Source of the DNA: an uncultured bacterium
Lineage (GTDB): Bacteria > Bacteroidota > Bacteroidia > Bacteroidales > Marinifilaceae
DNA: 44,440 nucleotides
Assembly (NCBI GenBank): GCA_905216195.1
Contig: CAJMSX010000028.1
Coordinates: 1-44,440 of the forward strand
Reading direction: 5' to 3'
Within the stretch, counting starts at the first letter, position 1, and each line of letters starts with the position of its first letter. The notes below the pieces were generated by a model. That model was not told the DNA's origin. It did not search any database and saw only the letters and a program-made list of their open reading frames with translations. The position numbers and the translations under genes are program-made. Below, in pieces: positions 8,650 to 17,937 of the stretch.

Positions 8650-10155
8650 TTAAAGCGGTTTAGCCGGAATCCGGGAATCGTCCATAGCGGCATTCAGGGC
8701 AAACCAGGCTATCAGGGCGGCATTGTATTTCAAATCGTCCATCTCCAGACGTTCATAAGTGTCCGTCGGACGGTGATAACCGATGTGGTAATTCAACTCA
8801 TCCTGTATAAACTGAAAAGAGGGTAAACCGAAGCGATCGAAAGAACCGTGGTCGGTACCGTAAGTGTTCTGAGGTGAAAGAGTGGTAAACCCCAAGGCTT
8901 CGACAGGCTTCATCCAGGTTTGGAAAAACGGAGCCGCCATATCGTTTTCCTGTAAATAGATTCCGCGGAAACGTCCCGAACCGTTATCCATATTCAAATA
9001 CAAAGCAAAACGGTCGAATCCCTCTTTTTTCTTCCTCGTCCTGGAATCATACAGATGATTTTGAGCATATCCCCTGGACCCCAGCATACCCTGCTCTTCT
9101 CCACCCCACAAAGCCACCCGTATCGTCCTCCTCGGTTGGAATCCCAATACCTTGAGAATTCTCAGCGCTTCCATCATGACCAGACAGCCCGAGGCATTAT
9201 CCGCAGCCCCCGTGCCCCCATGCCAGGAATCCAAATGCCCGCCGATCAATATAATTTCATTTTTCAACTGGGGATCCGTTCCGGGAATCTCGGCAATCAC
9301 ATTATTGACGACCAGATTCTTGGAAAATTCATTCTGAATATCGATTTCCATAGATACGGGTATCCCTTTGGATACCAAACGTACCATCCGTCCGTGAGCT
9401 TCCACGGGTAAAACCACTTCTGCAACCGGCTCCGGATTTCCATATCTGTAACTGGCTCCTAAAGAATGAGGCACATTAAAATTTCCGGCTCCCCACACCA
9501 AAACGGCGGGTTTTTCCCCTTTCAACATCTCCCTGACCAGAGCCAGTAAATCGGTTCCCCGGGTGGTTAACTGAGGCATGCCCCGCCGGGAACGCGGACC
9601 GGAAGCCTGGGTCAAAGCTTCCAGCTCCTCTTCTGTATAACGGGTGGCATCCGGCTCGAATGAAAGTTGATAATCCTTATATACCGGCATCAACACAATC
9701 TTTCCGTTCAACTTTCCTTTATATTTCTGAACGTCTGCGGGTTTTCTTACATTGATATAGACGACTTCCCCCTTCACGAGACCAGCCGTACTGCCCGACC
9801 AGGCTTTGGGATTGGCCGGAAAATTGCAATAATAAGGGGCGGTCATAGCCGCATAGGTTTTTACGTTATCCCATCCTCCTTTCGGAAAATCCATGGCAAA
9901 TTCGATACGGGCATTCGAAAGCCCCAATTCTTCCAATTTTTCTTTGGTCAATTTTTCCGCCCTCACACTCTGTTTCGAACCTACCAGACGGGGACCGAGA
10001 AAATCGGTCATCCATTGGGCTAACTCTTCCATTTTAGAACGCTGGAACGCTTCTCTTTTTATTTTATAAGCAGTCTCCAAAGGCAGGCACTGCTGTGCTA
10101 CTAAGGCAGAAGCTACCCATAAAACAGCCGCACACAATACAATTATTTTTTTCAT
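8650..10155 (-). CDS. Secreted M28-family zinc metallopeptidase (carboxypeptidase Q-like)
   Basis: This 501-residue protein has a signal peptide (residues 1-20, cut near ALVA-QQ). The catalytic domain shows the full M28 set: H307 in GGHLDS, bridging D319 in GAADNASG, the E353/E354 pair in WGGEEQGMLGS, D390 in NMDNGSG, and H461 in GYHRPTD. An insertion at about 100-260 fits the protease-associated domain seen in PGCP/carboxypeptidase Q-type members. It should cleave dipeptides or short peptides from an end, in the periplasm or outside the cell. It follows P14 by 124 nt with no promoter I can see and ends at the terminator 8528-8564, so it is probably the last gene of the P12-P13-P14 unit. Peptide handling therefore may be linked to the permeases (inference). 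Confidence 0.93.
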   Translation of the reverse strand: MKKIIVLCAAVLWVASALVAQQCLPLETAYKIKREAFQRSKMEELAQWMTDFLGPRLVGSKQSVRAEKLTKEKLEELGLSNARIEFAMDFPKGGWDNVKTYAAMTAPYYCNFPANPKAWSGSTAGLVKGEVVYINVRKPADVQKYKGKLNGKIVLMPVYKDYQLSFEPDATRYTEEELEALTQASGPRSRRGMPQLTTRGTDLLALVREMLKGEKPAVLVWGAGNFNVPHSLGASYRYGNPEPVAEVVLPVEAHGRMVRLVSKGIPVSMEIDIQNEFSKNLVVNNVIAEIPGTDPQLKNEIILIGGHLDSWHGGTGAADNASGCLVMMEALRILKVLGFQPRRTIRVALWGGEEQGMLGSRGYAQNHLYDSRTRKKKEGFDRFALYLNMDNGSGRFRGIYLQENDMAAPFFQTWMKPVEALGFTTLSPQNTYGTDHGSFDRFGLPSFQFIQDELNYHIGYHRPTDTYERLEMDDLKYNAALIAWFALNAAMDDSRIPAKPL

Positions 10156-10279
10156 AAGTAATAAGGTTATTTGAGTTTAACGGCTGTTAAATTACTAACA
10201 TATTCTTTAAAATCCCCCGAAAACGGAACTTTAAGAAAACTTTAAAAAAGGACCAAGAATCCGTTAGGAATCCTGGCTA

Positions 10280-12670
10280 TCATTCACTCTTCAACGCTTC
10301 CACCGGATTTCGGGAAGCAGCCTTCCAGCTTTGCCAAGAGATCATAATACCGGCTATACCTAAAGCCAGGAAGCCCGCTAAGGCAAAAATCCACCAATCC
10401 AGGGTAGTCCGGTAAGCAAATCCCATCAACCACCGGTTCATCGCATAATAGCCGATCGGACAAGCGATCACAAAAGCGATGACGATCCATTGGATAAAAC
10501 TGTTCATTAACATTTCCAGTATTTCCCGGATTGTCGCTCCGTTCACCCGCCGGATACCAATCTCTTTTATCCGCTGTTGAATAAAATAAGTAGCCATAGC
10601 CAATATCCCCATAGCCGAAAGCAATACCGCCAATCCGCACAAATAGCCGATCATACCGGAAATCCGTTCCGTCCGGTTATACCACTGCCGGATGGCATCA
10701 TCCATAAAGGCAGCTTCAAAAGGGGTGCCTTCACTCAATTGCCCGTATACTTTTTTTATTTCATCAAACGTAGCAAACTGATGATCTCCCTGCAATTGTA
10801 CCAGCATATTCCAGGGGGTCTCCGGTCCTTGCAAAGGCGCAATCATCACCGGTTCCAATTTATTCGACAAATCCCGTATATGAAAATCATTAACAATACC
10901 CCGTATCGAGGTCGTATGATCATCCACCTTAAACCCTACGGGCAAACCTTCCAGTCCCAATTGCCTCAACGCTTCCCTATTCAGCCATACACCCTGTTCT
11001 CTCAACACAACCCTTTCCGTTTGACCGTTCCTCATCGTCCATCTCGTATACTCCCTTCCTTTCACGTTGGAGATTCCTGTGGGCGTCACCTGCAATCCCA
11101 ACATCCGGAAAAAAGCAGTATCCACGTTAAAGGTCTGAAAACTCAAATGCTTTCCTTCATAATCGAAGGAATAATTATTTCCCCCGTCTACCGGATCTCC
11201 CTGAACAAAGGCGACCTCTTTCACTCCGGCCAGCTTGAGCACTTCATTCCGCAATGTTTCTTTTTTAGCAGCATCCAGCACATAAGAAAAACGGGCGATA
11301 TTCTCCTGCTTGAAACCCATATCGTAATATTCCATAAAGCGTGTCTGTTTCATTAACACGATTGTACAGATCGTCAAAGCAATAGCTACTACATACTGGA
11401 AACTGATCAATACTTTACTGTAAACCCCTTTTGTCTTTTTCCGGAAAGCTCCTTTCATCACCTCTATGGCATTAAAACGGGTGACGACCCAAGCCGGAAT
11501 GAGCCCGGAAACAATACCGATAAACACAATTACCGCCAATACCGCCAAAAACATCCAGGAAAGAAACAACGGCATTACCTCAATATGCGTATTCATCAAT
11601 TGATTAAATAACGGCTCCGTTAAAACGCTTAACCCGCAAGCGATCATAAAAGCCAGTAAACACAGAATCACCGACTCGGTAATATATTGCATAAACAACA
11701 TCTTGCGCGAACTTCCCAAAAGTTTCTTTACAGATATCTCCTTCGCCCGCATCCCCCCCTGGGCTATCGATAAATTGATATAATTGATAATTGCCAACAC
11801 AAGAATAACACCTCCGACAGCGATCAATACTCCTACCAATCCTTTACTGTTATATTTTCTACTTCCTCCGCCATAAGGACTGAAATAAATCTGTTCCAAA
11901 GGTTCCACCACCACTTTTTGCGGACCGTTCTCCTCTTGGTAAAAAGAAACATCTTTCTGAAAACTACTTAAAATATCTTGTTCCCGTACTTTCAAATCGG
12001 CTCCCGGCTTTTCCAATACATACAAACTGAAAGTAGCTATCCCCATACTTTCCAGTACATCCCCATTTGTCCATCCCCAATACTCCGTCAATCCTTTTAT
12101 ATTTACAACGGCATCGAAATCCGGGAAATGAGTGTTTTCAGGCATATCGGCCATAATTCCGGTGATAGGTACCGTTACCCCGGCAACCTTGATTTCTTTA
12201 CCGACAGGCGATTCATTTCCATACAGTTTATGGGCCAATGTCCGAGAAATCACCATACTGTGACGCTCCCGCATTACCTCGTCCGGATTTCCCTGTAGCA
12301 GCGGAAAAGAAAACATTTGAAAGAAGGACGGACTTACATAAGCATAGGTATAACGAATTTTCTCCGTAGGTGATACAGCTACGATACCGTCCTCATTAGT
12401 CATAAACAAACAGTAATCTTCCACCTCCGGAAACTGCTCCTTCAACATCACTGCCATCGGTCCGGAATAACCGTATCCTTTGTCATTGGCCAGACGCACA
12501 ATCCGGTCTTTATGGAGGTGAAATTCATCTACCGACAATTCTTGCCGGATATATACCGTTAATAAAACCACAAATGTCAAAGCCATTGCAAAGCCTAACA
12601 CCGTGATCCCCGAATACAATTTATTCCGGAAAAGATTTCTGACAAAAAGTTTCGCATCCGCTGTTCTCAT
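10280..12670 (-). CDS. P14: FtsX/MacB-type ABC permease (P10-P12 group)
   Basis: This 796-residue inner-membrane permease has the double-FtsX plan: span 1 at about 20-41, MacB-like periplasmic domain 1 (about 45-275), three spans with coupling motif RAKEISVKKLLGSS between the first two, a fifth span, periplasmic domain 2 (about 455-665), and three last spans after KEIGIRRVNGA. It ends in WQSWKAASRNPVEALKSE. The start MRTADAKLFVRNLFRNKLYSG matches the P10-P12 pattern. No sigma-54 element or enhancer pair is seen in the 172 bp before it, so it is probably read through from P12-P13. Such permeases need a separate ATPase; ligand unknown. Confidence 0.92.
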   Translation of the reverse strand: MRTADAKLFVRNLFRNKLYSGITVLGFAMALTFVVLLTVYIRQELSVDEFHLHKDRIVRLANDKGYGYSGPMAVMLKEQFPEVEDYCLFMTNEDGIVAVSPTEKIRYTYAYVSPSFFQMFSFPLLQGNPDEVMRERHSMVISRTLAHKLYGNESPVGKEIKVAGVTVPITGIMADMPENTHFPDFDAVVNIKGLTEYWGWTNGDVLESMGIATFSLYVLEKPGADLKVREQDILSSFQKDVSFYQEENGPQKVVVEPLEQIYFSPYGGGSRKYNSKGLVGVLIAVGGVILVLAIINYINLSIAQGGMRAKEISVKKLLGSSRKMLFMQYITESVILCLLAFMIACGLSVLTEPLFNQLMNTHIEVMPLFLSWMFLAVLAVIVFIGIVSGLIPAWVVTRFNAIEVMKGAFRKKTKGVYSKVLISFQYVVAIALTICTIVLMKQTRFMEYYDMGFKQENIARFSYVLDAAKKETLRNEVLKLAGVKEVAFVQGDPVDGGNNYSFDYEGKHLSFQTFNVDTAFFRMLGLQVTPTGISNVKGREYTRWTMRNGQTERVVLREQGVWLNREALRQLGLEGLPVGFKVDDHTTSIRGIVNDFHIRDLSNKLEPVMIAPLQGPETPWNMLVQLQGDHQFATFDEIKKVYGQLSEGTPFEAAFMDDAIRQWYNRTERISGMIGYLCGLAVLLSAMGILAMATYFIQQRIKEIGIRRVNGATIREILEMLMNSFIQWIVIAFVIACPIGYYAMNRWLMGFAYRTTLDWWIFALAGFLALGIAGIMISWQSWKAASRNPVEALKSE

Positions 12671-12842
12671 AAGCTTTCCATTTAATAAACCCTCTTAAAC
12701 TATTGATAATTTACCATTCTATCACAACCAGATTAGTTTTTATCTTTCTGATTATCATTTTTTGTGACTCATCAACTTTTACCTATCCATCAAAAACCGG
12801 CAACGGAACGATCCGTACGCCCAATCGAAATCCTAAATTCAT

Positions 12843-15194
12843 CTATTCGTTTTTCAGCACCTCCACCGGATTTGCATTCGCCGCCTTCCAGCTTTGCCAG
12901 GCCGTGGTTAATCCGACAACCAACAACACGATCAGACCCGACAAAAGAAATACCCACACCGACAACTCCGTCCGGTAAGCAAAATTCTGTAAATAAGAAT
13001 TCATAAAATACCAGGCAATCGGACAAGCTATGATAAAAGCGATCCAGATCAATCGAAAAGATTCCCCGTTCAACATCCGGACAACCTCCGAAACCGTCGC
13101 TCCATTTACTTTCCGGATGCCTATTTCTTTGGCCCTGAAGCGGGCGTTGAACACCACCAGCCCGTAAACACCCATCAAAGCGATAAGAATCGTCACTCCG
13201 CCGAAAAGGGAAATCAATCGTCCCAACCGATTCTCCGCCTCATACATCATCTGCAAACGATCGTCCAGAAACTGAATCGCTCCGGAATGGCTGCGGGCGA
13301 AATGGCGGAGGTTTTCCCGGATATAATTCAATGCTTCTTCCCGGGCAGAAGGTTCTATCCGAATGTAATAATAAACATCCGATCTGTTTTCCATAACCGA
13401 CAAAATCAAAGGTTGGATAGCGTGTTGTGCCGTAAAATAGTTGAAATCGTACATGACGCCTTTTACCCGGTGTCCCGAATAATTGACGGAATAAGGATCT
13501 TTCAAACCGTACTCTTTCATAAATGTTTCATTGACCAGGGCACGATAGGAAGTGGTGTCCTTAAAACCTTCCCCTTCTTTCATTCGGATTCCCCAAAAAG
13601 AAAGGAAATTGGGAGCGACGAATTCCATCCGTACCGTCAGCCAGGTCTCGTTTCCATCGATCCAAGCCGTAGAATTCCAAGAATCCATAGAACTTTCTTC
13701 CCCAAAACGGCTCGAAGCATAAGTAATATCCCGGATGTAAGGAGATCTCCGTAATTCGGTGAAAAAAGCAGAACGCTGTCCGGAAAGTTCCTTATTCGTT
13801 TCCAAATAGACGACATGTTCCTTATCAATCCCCCATACCCGCATTTTCATCGTGTTCAATTGTTTATAAATGAATAGGACAGCTATCAGCAATCCCAGTG
13901 AAACGACGAACTGGAATACCATAAGCGTTTTCCTCAAATACGCCCCATGCGGAGATAAGGCCCGGGACCCTTTCAGTACCAGCGCAGGAGAAAAAGCCGT
14001 CATATAAAAGGCCGGATACATGCCGGCCAACCCTCCGGACAATATACTGATGACCGCTACGAGGGAACAGATCCCGATATGTTCAGTCGGATATACGGAA
14101 ACTTTTATCAAATCGGATAAACCGATTCTACCCAGCAGATAGCAATAAAAAAGTCCGGTCACAAAAGCGAGAAACGAAAACAACACGGCTTCCGAAACCA
14201 GGCAAAGTCTCAAAAAAGCCCGCGATGCTCCGAAAGTCCGCTGCGTGTTCAATGCCCGCATCCTCACCGGAGACAAGGCGATCGAAAAATTGACAAAATT
14301 TACCAGGGCCACGGATAAAATCAAACCGCCGACCACCCACAGCAATAAAGTAAACGCCCGGTTTCCTCCGTCCGTATTTCCTCCTTCTTCGGTAAAATAT
14401 ATCTCTTTCAAAGACCGGAATTGTATCAATTCTTTACCTGCTTTCTCAGCCTCATCGTATTCCCGTTGGAATTCCTCCTTAAATTCGGGCACTGTCAAAA
14501 TTTTCCGTCCCAATCCCTGCACATCCGTCCCCGGCGATAGCTCATAAAACTGCACATAATTCCAATGATTCATCCGTAAACCGGAATTAAAATCATAGGA
14601 ATACACCTTGTTTTTTATGGAGGAATTTTCCGGTAAATCCCGATATACGGCTGCCACTGTCATTTCCACATCCCTACAACTTACCTGTCTTCCGATGGCG
14701 TTTTCACTGCCGAACCACTTCCGGGCAATACGCTCAGGCAATAAAAGCCGGTGCTTTTCCGTCAATGCGGCATGGGCGTCTCCCGCCACGATCTGGATAT
14801 CGAAGATCTCTATAATACCCGTATCGGCATACGCTACTTCTTCTTTATAAAACTGCCTTCCCCCGCCTGTTCCCTGCAAGATAAATTCCGCTTCACTCCC
14901 GTAATACTGGATGACCCCTACTTTACTCAACTCCGGTACGGACCGGCTGATCATTCCCGCCATCGGTATGGGGACCCCGGCATCATATTCCTCATACCAA
15001 AACTCCAACCGATATATCCGGTCTGCATTCCGGAAACAAGTATTGTAAGAATATTCCTGACTTACCCGTATGAGAATCACCGTAAACACAGCAAAAGCTA
15101 CGGACAAGCCGGCCATATTCAGTAAAGCCGCACTCCGGGAACGCCGCACTACATCTACAAAATTCCGAATAATCAATTTCAGATATTCTTTCAT
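12843..15194 (-). CDS. P13: FtsX/MacB-type ABC permease (P3 group)
   Basis: This 783-residue protein has the same eight-span, two-periplasmic-domain plan. Span 1 is at about 22-44 (LLNMAGLSVAFAVFTVILI), the first coupling motif is MRALNTQRTFGAS and the second is KEIGIRKVNGA. It ends in WQSWKAANANPVEVLKNE. The LNTQ coupling helix and the first span group it with P3, 21 kb away, rather than with its neighbours, so it did not arise by the latest local duplication. The 131 bp before it hold two small dyads (CCGGAAATCCGG near 15210 and CAGGTATACACCTG near 15240) but no sigma-54 promoter. It is probably co-transcribed with P12. Confidence 0.92.
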   Translation of the reverse strand: MKEYLKLIIRNFVDVVRRSRSAALLNMAGLSVAFAVFTVILIRVSQEYSYNTCFRNADRIYRLEFWYEEYDAGVPIPMAGMISRSVPELSKVGVIQYYGSEAEFILQGTGGGRQFYKEEVAYADTGIIEIFDIQIVAGDAHAALTEKHRLLLPERIARKWFGSENAIGRQVSCRDVEMTVAAVYRDLPENSSIKNKVYSYDFNSGLRMNHWNYVQFYELSPGTDVQGLGRKILTVPEFKEEFQREYDEAEKAGKELIQFRSLKEIYFTEEGGNTDGGNRAFTLLLWVVGGLILSVALVNFVNFSIALSPVRMRALNTQRTFGASRAFLRLCLVSEAVLFSFLAFVTGLFYCYLLGRIGLSDLIKVSVYPTEHIGICSLVAVISILSGGLAGMYPAFYMTAFSPALVLKGSRALSPHGAYLRKTLMVFQFVVSLGLLIAVLFIYKQLNTMKMRVWGIDKEHVVYLETNKELSGQRSAFFTELRRSPYIRDITYASSRFGEESSMDSWNSTAWIDGNETWLTVRMEFVAPNFLSFWGIRMKEGEGFKDTTSYRALVNETFMKEYGLKDPYSVNYSGHRVKGVMYDFNYFTAQHAIQPLILSVMENRSDVYYYIRIEPSAREEALNYIRENLRHFARSHSGAIQFLDDRLQMMYEAENRLGRLISLFGGVTILIALMGVYGLVVFNARFRAKEIGIRKVNGATVSEVVRMLNGESFRLIWIAFIIACPIAWYFMNSYLQNFAYRTELSVWVFLLSGLIVLLVVGLTTAWQSWKAANANPVEVLKNE

Positions 15195-15325
15195 TATCTT
15201 ATCTATCTCCGGAAATCCGGCTGAAAAATGAGGACCTCAGGTATACACCTGGCTATAGGTAAAACAGACCGATTTTTAAACTTTACGATACAGAATAAAA
15301 CTCCTAAAATACCCTATGCCGCCGA

Positions 15326-17632
15326 TCATTCGCTCTTCAGCGAATTCACCGGATTTTCGGTAGCAGCCTTTATGCTCTGCCAGCCGACCATCAGAGCCGC
15401 TACGGCGAAAGCCGCTATACCGGCACTTCCAAACAGCCACCAACTGAGATCCGTATGATAAGGAAAATCCTGCATCCACCGCCACATTACAAACCAAGCC
15501 AACGGACAAGCCACCAAAAACGCCAGCAAGATCCATCTCATAAAATGGTTCATCAACATGTAAAGTATGCTTTCGATCGTGGCTCCGTTTACCCGGCGGA
15601 TGCCGATTTCCTTCACCCGCTGCTGGATAAAATAAGTAGCCATGGCCAGGATACCCATCATACTCAATACAATAGCCAGCACGGAAAAATAACCGATTAA
15701 CCGCGCCGTACGGGCATTGCCCTCGTACCAGGCATCGATCGTCTGATCCATAAAACCCGATCCGAAAGGCTCGCCTTGGATAAAGCGACCGTAAACTTCC
15801 CGGATTCGCTCATATGTACCGGCCGGGTCCTGAGAAGAAACCTTTACCAAAATCTTAGAAAAACCGAGATCCGGTTGCAAAGTAAAAACGATTAACGGAC
15901 TCATCCTTGCCGTCAGGGACCGGATGTGAAAATCCCGAATCACTCCTAAAACAGGAAGTTTCTGATCGAAAAACTGCAGCTCTTCCGGCAATCCTTTCGC
16001 TTCTATCGCTTTCACAGCCGTTTCATTCAGCCATACTCCTTTGGAATCGTAAGCGACTCCCGTCGGTATAACCTGAAGATTCAACATCTTGAAAAAATTG
16101 GAATCCACCTCGAATCGCTGAAAACTGATCTGTTTGCCCGTTCCGCTATAATTCGTTATGGTATTGTTGTCTCCTCCATCCAAAGGCGTGCCGTAAGCAT
16201 AGGAAATCAGTTCCACCCCCGCTATCTGCCGGAGTTCGTTATCCAAGGCGTTTTTTTGATCGGCCCCGATTCTGCTTTCCAGCCAGACGACATTTTCTTT
16301 ATCGTATCCCAGATTGTAATTCCGCATAAAATCCGTTTGTTTCCAGATCACCAGCGTACAAATGATCAACGTAATCGCCATACAAAACTGAAAAGAAATT
16401 AACAGTTTACTATATCCCCCTTTGGTCCTTTTCCGAAAAACTCCCTTTACCACTTCCACCGGATTGAAACGCGTCAGCAACCAAGCCGGAACCAAGCCGG
16501 CTATGATACCGATTATCCCTACCGCCAAGAAAGCTGCCAGTAAAGTAAAAAACGTAATATGATCCTGTAAAACAACAGTGGTATTCAACAAACCGTTGAA
16601 CCAGGGCAAGACGGCAAATGCCAGAAAGCAGGCGATAATGAAAGCGATATAACACAAAGTCACCGATTCAGCTATAAATTGCCGGAATAAAGCTCCGTTA
16701 CTACTGCCCAATAATCTCTTTACCGCCGATTCTTTCGAACGGAATCCCGCCCGGGCTACCGAAAGATTATTATAATTCACCAAAGCCAAAACTAAAATCA
16801 CCGCCACAATGGCCATTAAAACCGTGATCAGCGTACGGCTGTTCCGGTGGATACCCGGACTCCAGACCGGACTCCAATACACGCTCTCCAAAGGTTCCAG
16901 AATCAATTGCTTCCGGTAATTATCCTTAAACATCCAGAAGTCTTTTTTCATCTGTTCCGTCATCAACGGAATTTTCGCCTGCAAATCAGCCCCGGCCTTC
17001 TCCAAAAGATAAGTACCGAAAGTAGCACTGTTATTGGCAGAAATCCAGCCCGCATCCAACGTATTGAAATTAAAAAAAACATCACAATAGTCAAAATGAG
17101 TACGGTCCGTAAAATCATCCGCCACCCCGACAATCGTCCAGCCGGAGGTCCCGTTTATATTCAAATCCTTTCCTACGGGGGATTCATTACCGAACATCTT
17201 CCGGGCAAAAGAAAGACTGAGTACGACTTCGTTTTTTCCCTGAAATCCCCGCCCTTCCCGCAAAGGAAACGTAAACATATCCCAAAAAGCAGTATCGACA
17301 TAGAGAGCAGAAAACGGTAATTTCGCACCATCGGACCTTAGACCGAATAACCTGTTATTCTGATAAATACGTGTATAAGCTTCTATATCCGGAAAAGTTT
17401 CCTTCAGTTGTCCCCCTACTAAAGCTCCCCAATAGGCCCCGTCTTCTCCGGCCATGCGGAAAATCCGGTCCTTCCGGGTATGAAATTTATCGATCGACAA
17501 TTCCTGCCGGATGTAAACACTCAATAGAACGATAAACGTCAGGGAAACTGCAAATCCCATTACCGTAATCCCGGAATACAGTTTATTACGACGTAAACTT
17601 CTGATAAATACTTTAAAATCGGAAAAATTCAT
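15326..17632 (-). CDS. P12: FtsX/MacB-type ABC permease (P10/P11 group)
   Basis: This 768-residue permease has span 1 at about 20-42, coupling motif RSKESAVKRLLGSS, and KEIGIRRVNGA before the last three spans; it ends in NPVNSLKSE. Its first 33 codons and the whole upstream control region are identical to those of P11 (part of the 2230-bp repeat). An 87-bp internal stretch (17159-17245) matches P11 at the same 2615-bp offset with two mismatches. The rest of periplasmic domain 1 differs clearly from P11. It has its own sigma-54 promoter 41 bp upstream and leads the probable P12-P13-P14-peptidase unit. Confidence 0.92.
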   Translation of the reverse strand: MNFSDFKVFIRSLRRNKLYSGITVMGFAVSLTFIVLLSVYIRQELSIDKFHTRKDRIFRMAGEDGAYWGALVGGQLKETFPDIEAYTRIYQNNRLFGLRSDGAKLPFSALYVDTAFWDMFTFPLREGRGFQGKNEVVLSLSFARKMFGNESPVGKDLNINGTSGWTIVGVADDFTDRTHFDYCDVFFNFNTLDAGWISANNSATFGTYLLEKAGADLQAKIPLMTEQMKKDFWMFKDNYRKQLILEPLESVYWSPVWSPGIHRNSRTLITVLMAIVAVILVLALVNYNNLSVARAGFRSKESAVKRLLGSSNGALFRQFIAESVTLCYIAFIIACFLAFAVLPWFNGLLNTTVVLQDHITFFTLLAAFLAVGIIGIIAGLVPAWLLTRFNPVEVVKGVFRKRTKGGYSKLLISFQFCMAITLIICTLVIWKQTDFMRNYNLGYDKENVVWLESRIGADQKNALDNELRQIAGVELISYAYGTPLDGGDNNTITNYSGTGKQISFQRFEVDSNFFKMLNLQVIPTGVAYDSKGVWLNETAVKAIEAKGLPEELQFFDQKLPVLGVIRDFHIRSLTARMSPLIVFTLQPDLGFSKILVKVSSQDPAGTYERIREVYGRFIQGEPFGSGFMDQTIDAWYEGNARTARLIGYFSVLAIVLSMMGILAMATYFIQQRVKEIGIRRVNGATIESILYMLMNHFMRWILLAFLVACPLAWFVMWRWMQDFPYHTDLSWWLFGSAGIAAFAVAALMVGWQSIKAATENPVNSLKSE

Positions 17633-17672
17633 AATCTTTTCTTTTTTAAATAGGGTATACTGACAGACAGGC

Positions 17673-17688
17673 TACAATTTATATGCCA
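17673..17688 (-). promoter_or_regulatory. Sigma-54 type promoter of P12
   Basis: The - strand reads TGGCATATAAATTGTA, matching the -24/-12 consensus. It lies about 40 bp from ATG 17632, giving a leader near 30 nt. It is identical to the P11 promoter because it lies in the 2230-bp repeat. Confidence 0.78.
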
Positions 17689-17743
17689 ATACAAATAAAT
17701 GTTTAAATATCAATATATTAACGCTAATCAAAAAAAGGAAATG

Positions 17744-17781
17744 TGTCTGTTTTTTTGACAGGATTGTCTAATTTTTTTACC
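17744..17781. promoter_or_regulatory. Paired 17-bp enhancer-type dyads upstream of P12
   Basis: Sites TGTCTGTTTTTTTGACA (17744-17760) and TGTCTAATTTTTTTACC (17765-17781). Starts are 21 bp apart, and the proximal site is 55 bp from the -24 edge. Confidence 0.75.
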
Positions 17782-17830
17782 GGATGACACGTAAAAAGAG
17801 GCTCCCCCATCCTTTCCGCCTATAAAAATA

Positions 17831-17856
17831 GCTTCCCGGATTGCCGTCCGGGAAGC
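17831..17856 (-). terminator. Rho-independent terminator after P11
   Basis: A 10-bp perfect stem (GCTTCCCGGA / TCCGGGAAGC, 6-nt loop) is followed on the - strand by TATTTTTAT. It lies about 80 nt past the P11 stop codon and before the P12 control region. Confidence 0.88.
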
Positions 17857-17937
17857 CAACTGTACACTTAAAAATTAACTGAAGGATTACGCCACGGTCC
17901 CCAAAAAGGAGATTTCCAAACAGGCGCTCCGCATATC

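Noticed and set aside
10577..11356. 259-codon open frame on the + strand inside P14
   Set aside because: It lies wholly opposite a clear permease gene and has no recognisable motif; long antisense frames are common in these GC-balanced genes.
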